Assembly (NCBI RefSeq): GCF_016925635.1
Contig: NZ_CP070490.1
Location: 186,001-250,000 of the forward strand
Length of the DNA stretch: 64,000 nucleotides
Origin: Lysinibacillus fusiformis
GTDB taxonomy: Bacteria; Bacillota; Bacilli; Bacillales_A; Planococcaceae
Direction: 5' to 3'
Of this stretch, positions 16,081 to 25,737 are shown piece by piece. The position numbers were made by a program, and so were the translations under genes. The notes beneath the pieces are model-generated. The model was not told the DNA's origin, made no database searches, and worked only from the letters and a program-made list of their open reading frames with translations. Numbering within the stretch: the first letter of the stretch is position 1; the number at the start of each line of letters is the position of its first letter.

Positions 16081-17671
16081 ATAGCCGTGTCCTTAGTGAT
16101 TTCCTTTATTCGTTGGTTCATATTTCTCTTATCAAGGTATAGATAAGTACACTTGATAAAGGAGGTCCAGCAAAATGAAACCAGAAAATATTCAATTACT
16201 TGCGCCACTTTTTCAGATACTTGGGAAAAATGAAGTAAAAGAGGTGGGTAGATTATCGGGTTTTATTCAACGCGAGCGTTCGTTTAGTGCGGCACAATTT
16301 TTACACTTTCTGTTTTTGAAAAAGAGTGAGATTATCAGTGATTCGCTTGAAACGCTTTGTACGGACTTGGCGGAGCAGGATATATTTATGACGAAATCGG
16401 CTCTTAATAAACGCTTTGATGAACGGGCTGTTACTTTTTTGGAAACCATTTTTGGACGATTATTCAAAACGCAGCTTCAACTCGCCTTCCCCAAGCTAAC
16501 GGGATACACATTTACTCGAATACGTATTTTAGATAGCACAACGATCAAATTGCCAGATGCCTATCAGGGAAATTTTCAGGGTGTCCATTGTTCGTCTGTT
16601 AAAGTGCAAGTGGAGTTTGATTATTTAACCCAACAGCTACTTTATTTTGATTTAATGAACGGACGTGATGCCGATAATCCAGCAGGAATGACGCGATTAC
16701 CTTTGATTCAGGAGAGAGAACTGGTTCTACAGGATTTAGGCTATTTTCAATTCGATTTTTTTAAAAAGGTGCACGCAAAAGGTGCTTTCTATATCACAAA
16801 AACGAAAAAAGATACGCAATTGTTTGTCGAAGTAAGTCATCCACCTCGTCATCCAAATGGGAAATTGATTGAAAGTCGCCGTTACAAACAAATTCATTTA
16901 GAAGAAATCGCATTAGATATGGTACGTGGCGAATACAAAGAGTGGTCCCAATTATTTGTAGGACGACACGAAAAAATGCCTGCACGTTGTATTCTCTATC
17001 GCCTCTCAGAGGAACAGAAAAAAGAGCTACACAAGCGGGAAAAAAGAAGACGTCAAAAGAAACAAGGGCAAGTCCATAAAAATGAAGTAGAACAAATACC
17101 TGGAGTGGTCATCTATTTAACAAATGTACCAGAGGATATGCCAGCAAGTGAAATTCATGAACTTTACCGATTACGCTGGCAAATCGAGCTCTTATTTAAA
17201 ACATGGAAATCAGATTTAGAAGTCGATAAGGTGAAGAAGGTGAAGATTGAACGATGGTTATGTCATTTCTATCTTCAAAGTATTGTGCTTTTATTGACTG
17301 AAATGATCATGGGAATGATGAGAAATGATCTATGGGTGACAAGAAAACGGAGGATTAGTGAAAGAAAGACGGTCCGGTTGATTGCAAAACAAATAAATCG
17401 ACTTTTAAAAAGTATGTGGCATTCGAAAAAACAGCTATATGTCTATTTCGATACGCTCACCCGAAACGTTTCGTCATTTTGCCTAAAGTGTAAAAAACGC
17501 AAAACTTCTTAAAAGTCGATGTAAACCCAATATTTGGATGGATAATTTGTATAGTTTATTTAGTGAGGCCATTTTTCCCTCACTCCTTGTGTAATACCCA
17601 TTTTAAACAGAAGATAAACACACGAAAATCTGGCGTAGGATGTCTGATGTTTTCTTAAGGACACGGCTATG
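16080..17671 (+). mobile_element. IS4-family insertion sequence, 1592 bp, intact
   Basis: Terminal inverted repeats of 16 identical bases (CATAGCCGTGTCCTTA) are at 16080-16095 and 17656-17671. A 10-bp target duplication GTCAAGTAGC flanks it at 16070-16079 and 17672-17681. The single transposase gene is full length. Both ends and the target duplication are undamaged, so the insertion is probably recent. An 8-bp inverted repeat (TTATCAAG 16129-16136, CTTGATAA 16152-16159) directly precedes the transposase ribosome site and could limit translation from read-through transcripts. Confidence 0.92.
16175..17512 (+). CDS. IS4-family transposase
   Basis: A 445-residue DDE transposase. The acidic residues lie in RILDST (about 119), LVLQDLGYF (about 188) and the Y-(2)-R-(3)-E-(6)-K signature YRLRWQIELLFKTWK (about 331-345), which defines the IS4 family. 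The basic linker KREKRRRQKKQG is typical of a DNA-binding loop. Start ATG has AAAGGAGG a good distance upstream. The frame is intact, so the element may still move. Confidence 0.95.
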   Translation: MKPENIQLLAPLFQILGKNEVKEVGRLSGFIQRERSFSAAQFLHFLFLKKSEIISDSLETLCTDLAEQDIFMTKSALNKRFDERAVTFLETIFGRLFKTQLQLAFPKLTGYTFTRIRILDSTTIKLPDAYQGNFQGVHCSSVKVQVEFDYLTQQLLYFDLMNGRDADNPAGMTRLPLIQERELVLQDLGYFQFDFFKKVHAKGAFYITKTKKDTQLFVEVSHPPRHPNGKLIESRRYKQIHLEEIALDMVRGEYKEWSQLFVGRHEKMPARCILYRLSEEQKKELHKREKRRRQKKQGQVHKNEVEQIPGVVIYLTNVPEDMPASEIHELYRLRWQIELLFKTWKSDLEVDKVKKVKIERWLCHFYLQSIVLLLTEMIMGMMRNDLWVTRKRRISERKTVRLIAKQINRLLKSMWHSKKQLYVYFDTLTRNVSSFCLKCKKRKTS

Positions 17672-17726
17672 GTCAAGTAGCCTTCCACTTCAACCCACTG
17701 ACTTTTTAGCAAAGGTTTTCAAATAA

Positions 17727-18066
17727 AGTGAAGGTGTTCACTACTCTTTAGGAAGAGGTGTTGTCATTCATCACTTCTCTACATTGAAAATAAAAGCCTA
17801 TCCTTTTTCTAATCATACAAATCATGGGCTATTTTGATCGCTACCGCTAGTATGAAAAATGAGGAAAAGACACTTTTGCAGAATGGGTGATTGGAGTGGA
17901 GCCAGCTCACTCCTAGGGGATTTAGCGTCACAGAGGAGACCCTGGAGCGAACGTAAGTGAGTGAAGCGGCTCATCGGACGCCCCCTGGAAAGGACGCTGG
18001 CGGAACAGAAATCAACCCCTCACCTTGCAAAGTTGCTTTTTCTGCCGTTGACATCATCTTTTTTCA
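17727..18066. repeat. Duplicated intergenic segment, long copy
   Basis: This copy begins with AGTGAAGGTGTTCACTACTC (a short palindrome), runs through GCCTATCC and GACACTTTTGCAG, and ends with a repeat shared with 2955-3046. It resembles 18140-18336 in the same order but carries about 100 extra bases of a GC-rich palindrome-like block (17896-17975). No gene is visible. Together the two copies fill the space between the IS and the transporter gene. Confidence 0.65.
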
Positions 18067-18139
18067 TAGTGTTGAAAACAATTAATAGAATTTTTATAAA
18101 AGGTGAAAATGGTTTCCGTTACAAAAGTGTTACCTTATT

Positions 18140-18336
18140 AGTGAAGGTGTTCACTACTCTTTATAGATGGGTATTGTAACGCATCACTTCTCCACATTAA
18201 AATAAAGAGCCTATCCCCTCTAAGAATACAGATATTGGGGCTATGCAACTATGAAAAAAAGTAAGGACACTTTGCAGAAAATCAACCCCTCGCCTTGCTA
18301 AAAGGTCTTTTTCTGCTAGTGTCCTGATCTTTTCTC
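18140..18336. repeat. Duplicated intergenic segment, short copy; ends as a hairpin
   Basis: The first 24 bases are identical to 17727-17750, at a distance of 413 bases, and similarity continues to AATCAACCCCTC. At its end AGGACACT..GCAGAAAA pairs with TTTTTCTGC..AGTGTCCT (18263-18325). This gives a strong stem directly after the stop codon of the YfcC-type gene, where it may act as that gene's terminator. Confidence 0.6.
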
Positions 18337-18341
18337 ATATT

Positions 18342-19748
18342 TTAAGATATTCCTAATGCTACCGCAGCAATCAACGCTAGACACGCAATCACTGCCCATC
18401 CAAGAATCATCTTCCAGATAAACTTAATCCACTTTTCATATGGGATACCTGCAACGGCTAAATACGCCATTAACGCAGACGAAGTAGGGATAATAGAGTT
18501 CGTTAAGGAATCTCCATATTGGAAGGCTAAAACAGCCACTTGTCGTTCTAATCCTAATAAATCCGTAATTGGAATCATAATTGGCATTGTTGCAGCTGCC
18601 TGTCCACTACCAGATGAAATAAATAAATTCAAAAGGGCTTGGATAAGTAACATGCCGATTGCACTGATAGCATGTGGCAAATGTCCAATTGTTTCAGATG
18701 CCGCATAAACGATCGTATCGATAATTTTCCCCTGCTCTAAAACAACCGTAATAGCACGAGCAAAACCTACAATTAAAGCTCCAAACGTTACAGCCTTAGC
18801 TCCCTCAATAAAGGAATCAAAAATAGTGGCAGGTTTTAAACCACCAATTAGTCCTGCAATTAACCCCATAATTAAAAAGGATGCAGTTAGCTGCGTCAAG
18901 AACCAGCCCCAATTAAAGACACCATAAATATTAAAGCCAATCCCACAAGCCATGACAATGAATACAAATTTATGCTTGCCTGTTAATGTTGGGATGTCAA
19001 TCGCAGATACATTGGATTTAGCTTTTTGCTCAATCTCGTAAATAACGCTTGCCTGTGGATTCTTTTTCACCTTAAAAGCATAACGAGATACATAGAAAAT
19101 CGCAAAAGCTAAAACAAAAACATAGACTACAGCACGGAAGCCAATTCCTGAGAATAATGGTACATCTGCTAATGATTGCGCAACACCTACTGTAAAGGGA
19201 TTAAGCATTCCTCCAAAAAATCCACTGGCAGCACCAAGAGTGATCATGGCAGTTCCTGTTACAGCATCAAAGCCCATCGCACGTGCAATGGCCACACCAA
19301 TTGGCACGAAAATAATTGTTTCTTCCGCCATCCCCATTGTAAAACCACCAACAGAGAATAAAATCATCGATAAAGGAATAAGTAATTTTTCTCTTCCCTC
19401 TAAAGCTTTTACTCCTTTATAGACACCAGCCTCAATCGCACCTGTAGAACGAATAATGCCAAACACACCACTGACTAAAAAAATATAGAAAATGATTTGA
19501 GCCCCTTTTTCAAGACCCATTGGAACGGCTGTAAACATTTCGAAAAAGGAAACTGGCTCACTCTCAATATGATGATAGCTTCCATCTACAACGAGCATTC
19601 GCCCTTCCTCATCCTCTACACGTTCAAACTCACCTGCTGGTATGATGTAGCTTGCAATACCTGCTAAAAAAATAATGGCAAAAATAATCGTATATGTATG
19701 AGGTACCTTCAACCAGCTTTTCTTCTTTATCCCCTGTTCATTTTCCAT
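18342..19748 (-). CDS. YfcC-family membrane transporter
   Basis: A 468-residue integral membrane protein with about 11-12 hydrophobic segments, of the YfcC/DcuC-like (C4-dicarboxylate or basic amino-acid carrier) family. The helical-hairpin motifs around GGFTMGMAEETIIFVPIG (about 134-151) and ISSGSGQAAATMPIM (about 373-387) fit that family. The substrate is not deducible. It has its own promoter at 19820-19848 and stands alone between the repeats and the dtd side. Confidence 0.88.
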   Translation of the reverse strand: MENEQGIKKKSWLKVPHTYTIIFAIIFLAGIASYIIPAGEFERVEDEEGRMLVVDGSYHHIESEPVSFFEMFTAVPMGLEKGAQIIFYIFLVSGVFGIIRSTGAIEAGVYKGVKALEGREKLLIPLSMILFSVGGFTMGMAEETIIFVPIGVAIARAMGFDAVTGTAMITLGAASGFFGGMLNPFTVGVAQSLADVPLFSGIGFRAVVYVFVLAFAIFYVSRYAFKVKKNPQASVIYEIEQKAKSNVSAIDIPTLTGKHKFVFIVMACGIGFNIYGVFNWGWFLTQLTASFLIMGLIAGLIGGLKPATIFDSFIEGAKAVTFGALIVGFARAITVVLEQGKIIDTIVYAASETIGHLPHAISAIGMLLIQALLNLFISSGSGQAAATMPIMIPITDLLGLERQVAVLAFQYGDSLTNSIIPTSSALMAYLAVAGIPYEKWIKFIWKMILGWAVIACLALIAAVALGIS

Positions 19749-19819
19749 TAAACCACGCTCCTTTTTCTCTATTTAGACATTTTCACACCATTGTCGCTAT
19801 TTGTCGCTAATTGAAAATA

Positions 19820-19848
19820 AATATACATGAGTTTAAATTTATTGTAAA
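19820..19848 (-). promoter_or_regulatory. Sigma-A promoter of the YfcC-type gene
   Basis: Minus strand TTTACA, 17 bases, TATATT, about 70 bases upstream of the start codon. Confidence 0.6.
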
Positions 19849-20407
19849 GTATTAATTTTCTATTATTTTAGCAAGCATACTTTATAGTTACCTTATTATT
19901 AAGCTTCTTGGCTGACCTTGGCTATAAAGATCCTCCTTCCCCACAAACACGAGTAATCGGATAATAATGTACATCCCACAGATTATTAATGTTAAATTTA
20001 TTATTTTTCTAAAATAAAATTATCAATCTAATTGTCGTCATCTATCATACACATGATGTTCGTTTCACATTGTTCAATCAAGAGATGGGTATAGTCTGTG
20101 GTGAAGACAGCAATGTGTTTGATAAGCATTTTGAATATGGATGGTTTGTTGTCGCTTTTAACCATAATTCCCAATTTAAAATAAGCATGTTAACTGTCAA
20201 ATTAGCGGGCAAATATAAGTCGATTGTATATGGAATGCTTTTATTTTCATTGCATTCATAATGAAGGGATTGAACTGCTAATAATACGTTTGCTGAAGGT
20301 AATGAATGAGGAGGAGAGGTAGAAACACCTTTTATATTATTCCAAAAAAACATTTGCAGGATCACTACTATTTGTCATTCAGACATTTTCATTTACCATA
20401 AACAGAT
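19849..20407. other. AT-rich gap without a convincing gene
   Basis: About 560 bases between the YfcC-type promoter and the yuzF terminator. A 63-codon plus-strand frame (20070-20261) and a 95-codon minus-strand frame (20078-20365) overlap each other. Neither has a good ribosome site or a recognisable family, so I treat both as non-coding or as decayed sequence. Confidence 0.4.
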
Positions 20408-20448
20408 AAAAAAAGAACCTTCTATCATCTATTATGATTGGAAGGTTC
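20408..20448 (-). terminator. Terminator after yuzF
   Basis: GAACCTTC and GAAGGTTC form the stem, and the minus strand continues with T7. It lies about 10 bases after the yuzF stop codon. Confidence 0.8.
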
Positions 20449-20456
20449 ATACTTTC

Positions 20457-20678
20457 TCATTTTTTTGTAGTTTCCAATGTAACCCATACAATTTCCTCCA
20501 TTCGAATGAAGAAAGGCGTACGATTCATCTCAAGGATCATATGGTCAGGTAGTATGGATAATAAAATACCTTTTTGAATATTTTTTTCTGTTTGCACAAC
20601 TACTACCTGACCAATCATCATGTTAAAAGTTTCGTATAAATATGGATTGGTTATACTTCTCGTCTGCGTCATGTTCAT
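20457..20678 (-). CDS. yuzF: DUF2642 / YuzF-like small protein
   Basis: A 73-residue protein resembling YuzF (DUF2642), with NPYLYETFNMMIGQVVVVQT, PDHMILEM and PFFIRMEEIVWV in the usual order. The fold is probably a small beta barrel; some relatives are spore-associated, but the function is unknown. Start ATG 20678 is chosen because GGAAGGGG lies five bases upstream; GTG 20684 would sit on top of that site. It is downstream of dtd on the same strand. Confidence 0.75.
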   Translation of the reverse strand: MNMTQTRSITNPYLYETFNMMIGQVVVVQTEKNIQKGILLSILPDHMILEMNRTPFFIRMEEIVWVTLETTKK

Positions 20679-20744
20679 AGACACCCCTTCCTATAAAACT
20701 AACCATACTCTTTAGTATATGAAGGAATTATAGGAAACGTTCCA

Positions 20745-21185
20745 TTATTTTGACTCTAGAAGAATTGTGACTGGACCATCGTTAATTAGTGCTACATCCA
20801 TCATTGCACCAAAAATACCTGTTTCCACATGTAAGCCGTGCTCGCGTAATGCTTGATTAAAGGCCTCCCACAGTGGCTCAGCTGCTTCTGGTCTAGCTGC
20901 ATTTATAAAACTTGGACGATTCCCTTTTTTTGCATCCCCATACAACGTAAATTGTGAGACGGACAAAATAGCGCCTCCATGCTCTAAGATCGAATGATTC
21001 ATTTTTCCATCTGCATCTTCCCAAAGACGTAAATTGGCTACTTTTTTTGCTAAATAGGCAACATCCTCATGTGTATCTTCATGTGTAATCCCCACTAAAA
21101 GAACATAGCCATGATCAATCGCTCCTGTAACAGTTCCGTCCACTGTTACAGAGGCAGCTTTACTGCGCTGTAATACTACTTTCAT
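20745..21185 (-). CDS. dtd: D-aminoacyl-tRNA deacylase
   Basis: A 146-residue DTD1 that removes D-amino acids (and Gly from tRNA-Ala) from tRNA. The two active-site signatures SQFTLYGD (about 77-84) and NDGPVT (about 135-140, the usual Gly-Pro pair) are intact. It starts 33 bases after relA ends, the relA-dtd pairing seen in B. subtilis. Confidence 0.96.
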   Translation of the reverse strand: MKVVLQRSKAASVTVDGTVTGAIDHGYVLLVGITHEDTHEDVAYLAKKVANLRLWEDADGKMNHSILEHGGAILSVSQFTLYGDAKKGNRPSFINAARPEAAEPLWEAFNQALREHGLHVETGIFGAMMDVALINDGPVTILLESK

Positions 21186-21218
21186 GTATTAAAACCCCAA
21201 TTCTATATTGCCTATCAA

Positions 21219-23414
21219 TTAGTTAATGACACGCTGCACTGAATAAATATCAGGTGTTTGTTTAATTCGCTCAACAACCTTATGCAAATGTGAGATGTTT
21301 GAAATAGAAATTGTTAAATGAATTGTTGCCATTTTTTCACGGTCAGCACGACCACTGACTGCCAAAATATTTGTTTTTGTCTCACTAACAATTTGCATAA
21401 TTTCATTTAATATACCAGGTCGATCAAAGGCTGATACTTCGATATCGACTGGATATTCTTTTTTCTCAGGAATGACACCATGCTCCCATTCCACTTCAAT
21501 TAAGCGCTCCTGCTCATCCTCTATTTGAATATTTGGACAGTCCTCACGATGGACAGAAACACCTCTACCCTTCGTAATAAAGCCTACAATATCATCACCA
21601 GGAACAGGTGTACAGCAACGAGAAAGTCGAATAAGCATATTGTCAATGCCCTTTACAATAACACCGGATTCCGTCCGTTTTTGTGGAATTGGATTTTTCA
21701 TTTTTTGTTCGATTTTCTCTAAAGCTTCTTCCTGCTCACGCTCTTTACGACGTTTTTCTGCTAGACGATTTACTATCTGCTGCGCTGTAATGCCACTCAC
21801 GCCAACTGCCGCATACAAATCTTCTTCATTTGTATAGTTAAATTTATCGCATACACGTTTGAGGTTTTCAGAAGACATTGTTTCCTTTAAATCGAAATCC
21901 TGCGCACGGATTTCTTTTTCAATCATTTCTTTACCTTTGATAATATTTTCTTCACGCAGATGTCGCTTAAAGAATTGCTTAATCTTATTTTTCGCCTGAG
22001 AGGATTGTGCTATTTTTAGCCAATCGCGACTCGGACCAAAGGATTGTTTAGAAGTTAAAATTTCAATGATATCACCTGTTTTTAATGGTGTATCAAGCGG
22101 TACCATTTTCCCATTGATTTTCGCCCCAATCGTACGATTTCCGACTTCTGAATGGACACGATAAGCAAAATCAATAGGAACAGAACCTGCTGGCAATTCA
22201 ATGACATCGCCTTCAGGTGTAAATACATAAACCATATCAGAAAATAAATCAAATTTTAAGGATTCCATAAATTCTTCTGCGTTGGAAGATTCATTTTGGA
22301 ACTCTAAAATTTCGCGGAACCATGTTAATTTTTGATCGACATTCTGCTTTTGATGATCGACGTTTTTACCTTCTTTATACGCCCAGTGTGCCGCAATCCC
22401 GTACTCTGCAATTTTATGCATTTCCTTCGTGCGAATCTGTACCTCCAATGGGTCACCATAAGGACCAATAACGGTCGTGTGCAGGGACTGGTACAGGTTT
22501 TGTTTTGGCATAGCAATGTAGTCTTTAAAGCGCCCTGGCATTGGTTTCCAGAGTGTATGCACAATCCCTAATACGGCATAGCAATCTTTAATACTATCGA
22601 CAAGAACACGAATGGCTAATAAATCATAAATTTCATTAAACTGTTTCTTTTGTAGCACCATTTTTCGATAGATACTGTAAATATGTTTTGGTCGACCATA
22701 GACATCTGCGTCAATTTCAACCTCATTCAGTTGTGATTTCATCTCAGCCATCACATTTTCTAAATAAGCTTCACGTTCATCACGTTTTTTCTTCATCAGA
22801 CTGACAATACGATAATATTGCTGTGGGTTTAAATAGCGCAGTGCTGTATCTTCAAGCTCCCATTTTACAGTCGATATTCCAAGACGATGTGCAAGTGGTG
22901 CAAAAATCTCTAGCGTCTCTTTTGAAATACGTCGTTGCTTTTCAGCAGGTAAATGCTTTAACGTACGCATATTATGAAGACGGTCTGCTAGCTTAATGAG
23001 GATGACACGGATATCCTGTGCCATAGCCACAAACATTTTCCGATGATTTTCAGCCTGCTGCGCCTCTTTTGATAAATATTTAATTTTCCCTAGTTTGGTA
23101 ACACCATCAACAAGCACAGCTACCTCTTCGCCAAATTCACGTACCAAATCATCCCGCGTAAAATCCGTATCTTCGACAACATCATGTAAAAAACCTGCCG
23201 CTACAGTTTCTGGGTCCATTTGTAATTCAGCTAAAATACCTGCTACTTGTACTGGGTGAATAATATACGGTTCACCAGAGCTACGGAATTGCTCAATATG
23301 GGCATCCCTTGCTAATTCATATGCTTTTTTCACGAATGCGACATTTTCATCATTCATGTAGGATTTGACTAACTCAAAAACGTCCTCAGGAGTCAAAATT
23401 TGCTCTTTCGCCAT
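21219..23414 (-). CDS. relA: (p)ppGpp synthetase/hydrolase RelA (Rel)
   Basis: A 731-residue bifunctional stringent-response enzyme. Domains in order are the HD hydrolase (FLHDVVEDT, about 75-83), RelA/SpoT synthetase (about 235-350), TGS (about 390-450), helical and Cys-rich zinc-like region ([14 protein letters not shown], about 606-619), and C-terminal ACT (about 655-731). Hydrolase residues look intact, so it both makes and degrades the alarmone. Start ATG follows AAGGTGG. It heads relA-dtd. In B. subtilis apt lies directly upstream, but here four genes (psuG, psuK, an MFS gene and marR) intervene. Confidence 0.97.
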   Translation of the reverse strand: MAKEQILTPEDVFELVKSYMNDENVAFVKKAYELARDAHIEQFRSSGEPYIIHPVQVAGILAELQMDPETVAAGFLHDVVEDTDFTRDDLVREFGEEVAVLVDGVTKLGKIKYLSKEAQQAENHRKMFVAMAQDIRVILIKLADRLHNMRTLKHLPAEKQRRISKETLEIFAPLAHRLGISTVKWELEDTALRYLNPQQYYRIVSLMKKKRDEREAYLENVMAEMKSQLNEVEIDADVYGRPKHIYSIYRKMVLQKKQFNEIYDLLAIRVLVDSIKDCYAVLGIVHTLWKPMPGRFKDYIAMPKQNLYQSLHTTVIGPYGDPLEVQIRTKEMHKIAEYGIAAHWAYKEGKNVDHQKQNVDQKLTWFREILEFQNESSNAEEFMESLKFDLFSDMVYVFTPEGDVIELPAGSVPIDFAYRVHSEVGNRTIGAKINGKMVPLDTPLKTGDIIEILTSKQSFGPSRDWLKIAQSSQAKNKIKQFFKRHLREENIIKGKEMIEKEIRAQDFDLKETMSSENLKRVCDKFNYTNEEDLYAAVGVSGITAQQIVNRLAEKRRKEREQEEALEKIEQKMKNPIPQKRTESGVIVKGIDNMLIRLSRCCTPVPGDDIVGFITKGRGVSVHREDCPNIQIEDEQERLIEVEWEHGVIPEKKEYPVDIEVSAFDRPGILNEIMQIVSETKTNILAVSGRADREKMATIHLTISISNISHLHKVVERIKQTPDIYSVQRVIN

Positions 23415-23564
23415 AACATGTCCACCTTGCTCGTCAAATTTTTCAGATTAGATATAAACTTAATTGTATAAAATATTGTGGCCTATTGTAAAGAGACTGT
23501 ATCATTTAGTTTAGTTAATCTCGTGAACAGTTCGAAAAATGGAAAAAATATTCTTCTTTTTAAT

Positions 23565-23604
23565 AAAAAAGACCCTCTGCGACTTCACGTCACAAAGAGT
23601 CCTT
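23565..23604 (-). terminator. Terminator after psuG
   Basis: GGACTCTTTGTGAC and GTCGCAGAGGGTC pair with few mismatches on the minus strand and run into T6. It lies 15 bases after the psuG stop codon. Confidence 0.7.
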
Positions 23605-23619
23605 ATTTCGACAAATGGA

Positions 23620-24534
23620 TTAATGTAATTGATTATAAGCTACAGCAATTTTGGCGCCGACTACTGCATTGTTTTTCACTAATGCAATATTGGCATCAAG
23701 ACTTTTACCTTCTGTTAATTCTTTCACTTTGCCAAGTAAGAATGGTGTAACGTTTTTACCTTGAATGCCATTCTCTTCCGCTTCAACTAAAGCTTTTTCA
23801 ATAATGTTTGTAATAAATGTATGCTCTAATGCTTCCGCCTCAGGAATTGGATTTGCAATGACTGCGCCACCTTTTAAGCCTAATTGCCATTTCGCAGATA
23901 GCATTGCTGCAATTTCCTCAGGTGTATCCAATTGGAAGTTTACATCGAAACCACTTTGACGTGTGTAGAATGCTGGTAATTCATCCGTACCATAACCAAC
24001 CACTGGCACACCTTTTGTTTCAAGATATTCTAGTGTAAGACCGATATCTAAAATTGATTTTGCGCCCGCACAGATAACGGCAACATTTGTTTGTGCTAAT
24101 TCTTCTAAGTCAGCAGAGATATCCATTGTTGTTTCAGCACCGCGGTGTACACCACCAATTCCGCCTGTTACAAAGATTTCAATACCTGCAAGCTCTGCAC
24201 AGATCATTGTCGCTGCAACTGTTGTAGCACCTAATTTTTTCGTTGCTAGTAAGAAACCTAAGTCACGACGTGAAGCTTTCGCAACACCTTGAGCATTACC
24301 GAACATTTCTAGTTCTTCATCTGATAGACCGATTTTAATTTTTCCATCAATTAATGCAATGGTTGCAGGGACTGCACCATTATCGCGAATAATTTGCTCA
24401 ACTTCACGCGCAGTTTGCACGTTTTGTGGGTATGGCATACCGTGTGAAATAATTGTTGATTCTAATGCAACGATTGGTAGACCTTTTGCTTGTCCTGCTT
24501 TTACTTCTTCTGATAATACGATGAATTCTTTCAT
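23620..24534 (-). CDS. psuG: Pseudouridine-5'-phosphate glycosidase
   Basis: A 304-residue PsuG that splits pseudouridine 5'-phosphate into uracil and ribose 5-phosphate. Family stretches seen are [25 protein letters not shown] and [13 protein letters not shown]. Start ATG 24534 follows GGAGG; the longer frame into psuK is not needed. Only four bases separate it from the psuK stop codon, so the two are translated together. The pair salvages pseudouridine from RNA turnover. Confidence 0.95.
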   Translation of the reverse strand: MKEFIVLSEEVKAGQAKGLPIVALESTIISHGMPYPQNVQTAREVEQIIRDNGAVPATIALIDGKIKIGLSDEELEMFGNAQGVAKASRRDLGFLLATKKLGATTVAATMICAELAGIEIFVTGGIGGVHRGAETTMDISADLEELAQTNVAVICAGAKSILDIGLTLEYLETKGVPVVGYGTDELPAFYTRQSGFDVNFQLDTPEEIAAMLSAKWQLGLKGGAVIANPIPEAEALEHTFITNIIEKALVEAEENGIQGKNVTPFLLGKVKELTEGKSLDANIALVKNNAVVGAKIAVAYNQLH

Positions 24535-24538
24535 GTTG

Positions 24539-25630
24539 TTATTCCTCCATTTCATTTTTCAACAAATCTACTGATAATTCAGGTCTTACTGTATAAGGAG
24601 ATGCCAATGTATTTTTTGCATTGGTTAATCCAGCATCAATACATGTCTCAAAAGATTGTCCAGTCAACCAACTGTGAATGACAGCGCTGACAAAGGCATC
24701 TCCTGCTCCTGTTACATCTTCAATTTTGTCAATCACTTTGGCAGCAAATTGATGAGGCGCAATCGTTGTAGATGCTGCATAAACGCCCTTACTGCCAGCC
24801 GTGATAATGACATGTTCAGCACCTAGTTGTAGAAGCTGTTGTAATGCTTTTTCATAATGGGTAGCGTTTTCAATTTTATGTCCAACAATCGTTTCCGCTT
24901 CATCTGTGTTACAAATAAACCAAGTTACGCCTTGTAATGTTTCAGGTAGTCGATTCATTTTTGGCGAAGATACCGGCACAATGACAAGTGGAATAGCACG
25001 AGCAATGGCTACTTGCTGGATATACGCCACTGTTTCTTTTGGACAGTTTAAATCCAAAATAAAACATCCCGCGTTCACTAGCATTGTTTCATGTTTTTTC
25101 AACAAGCTAGGTAACAGAAGGTCATAAACCTCCATATTCGCTACAGCTAGTGCTAGCTCACCTTGTTCATCCATTATGGCAGTATAAGAACCCGTAGAAG
25201 CCTCTGCTAGCTGCTCTACATAACGTAGATTCATAAAGGATTCCGAAGCTTCTTGGATCACTTGCCAATCAGCATCTTTCCCTGCCGTTGTTAGCAAAGT
25301 CACTTGGTGGTTTAATCTGCCTAAGTTTTCAGCAATATTTCGACCAACGCCACCTACACTAAAGGAAGAACTGGCAGGGTTAGATGTTCCAAATTGAACA
25401 TTGCCCTTTACATGGAATTTGCGGTCTAAATTAGCTCCACCGATGCAAATAATTTCATTTTCCTCGGGTAAAATATAAGCACGACCTACAATTTTTCCTT
25501 GCTTCGTTAAACTAGACACTAAATTAGCAAGCACGGGACGTGACAGATTCATTGTATCTGCCATTTCTTGCTGAGACATAAACGGATTCTGGCGAATTAA
25601 AGCAAGCACCGCCTGTTCTCTTTCATTCAT
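24539..25630 (-). CDS. psuK: PfkB-family pseudouridine kinase with HTH domain
   Basis: A 363-residue protein with an N-terminal helix-turn-helix (about 1-55, [17 protein letters not shown]) fused to a PfkB/ribokinase domain (about 60-355). [11 protein letters not shown] near the sugar site and DVTGAGDAF (about 313-321) with the catalytic Asp mark the kinase. It phosphorylates pseudouridine for PsuG. The HTH suggests it also regulates its own operon; a 15-bp perfect dyad lies just upstream. Start ATG 25630 has an AAAGGTGAT ribosome site. Confidence 0.92.
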   Translation of the reverse strand: MNEREQAVLALIRQNPFMSQQEMADTMNLSRPVLANLVSSLTKQGKIVGRAYILPEENEIICIGGANLDRKFHVKGNVQFGTSNPASSSFSVGGVGRNIAENLGRLNHQVTLLTTAGKDADWQVIQEASESFMNLRYVEQLAEASTGSYTAIMDEQGELALAVANMEVYDLLLPSLLKKHETMLVNAGCFILDLNCPKETVAYIQQVAIARAIPLVIVPVSSPKMNRLPETLQGVTWFICNTDEAETIVGHKIENATHYEKALQQLLQLGAEHVIITAGSKGVYAASTTIAPHQFAAKVIDKIEDVTGAGDAFVSAVIHSWLTGQSFETCIDAGLTNAKNTLASPYTVRPELSVDLLKNEMEE

Positions 25631-25652
25631 AGCATCACCTTTTATTATATTT

Positions 25653-25667
25653 GTTTATATTATAAAC
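25653..25667. promoter_or_regulatory. 15-bp palindrome upstream of psuK
   Basis: GTTTATATTATAAAC is a perfect inverted repeat (7-bp arms around one base), centred 30 bases before the psuK ATG, with TTTGTTTG-like flanks. It is a candidate operator for the HTH domain of PsuK or another regulator. Confidence 0.5.
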
Positions 25668-25703
25668 TTTTGTTTGTATTATGTCAAAAGATTCTTTATT
25701 AAA

Positions 25704-25737
25704 AAAGTTGAACCTCATCATACCGAGGTTCAACTTT
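25704..25737. terminator. Terminator of the MFS gene
   Basis: AAAGTTGAACCTC and GAGGTTCAACTTT form a perfect 13-bp stem. It overlaps the end of the MFS reading frame and has an A6 run on the left, giving T6 on the minus strand. Confidence 0.8.

Noticed and set aside
16096..17655. Possible passenger gene or frameshifted second ORF in the IS
   Set aside because: Only the single intact transposase frame has a ribosome site; the rest is short non-coding ends.
20070..20365. Two overlapping frames (63 and 95 codons) upstream of the YfcC-type gene
   Set aside because: They overlap in opposite directions, lack good ribosome sites and match no family I know, so neither can be supported.
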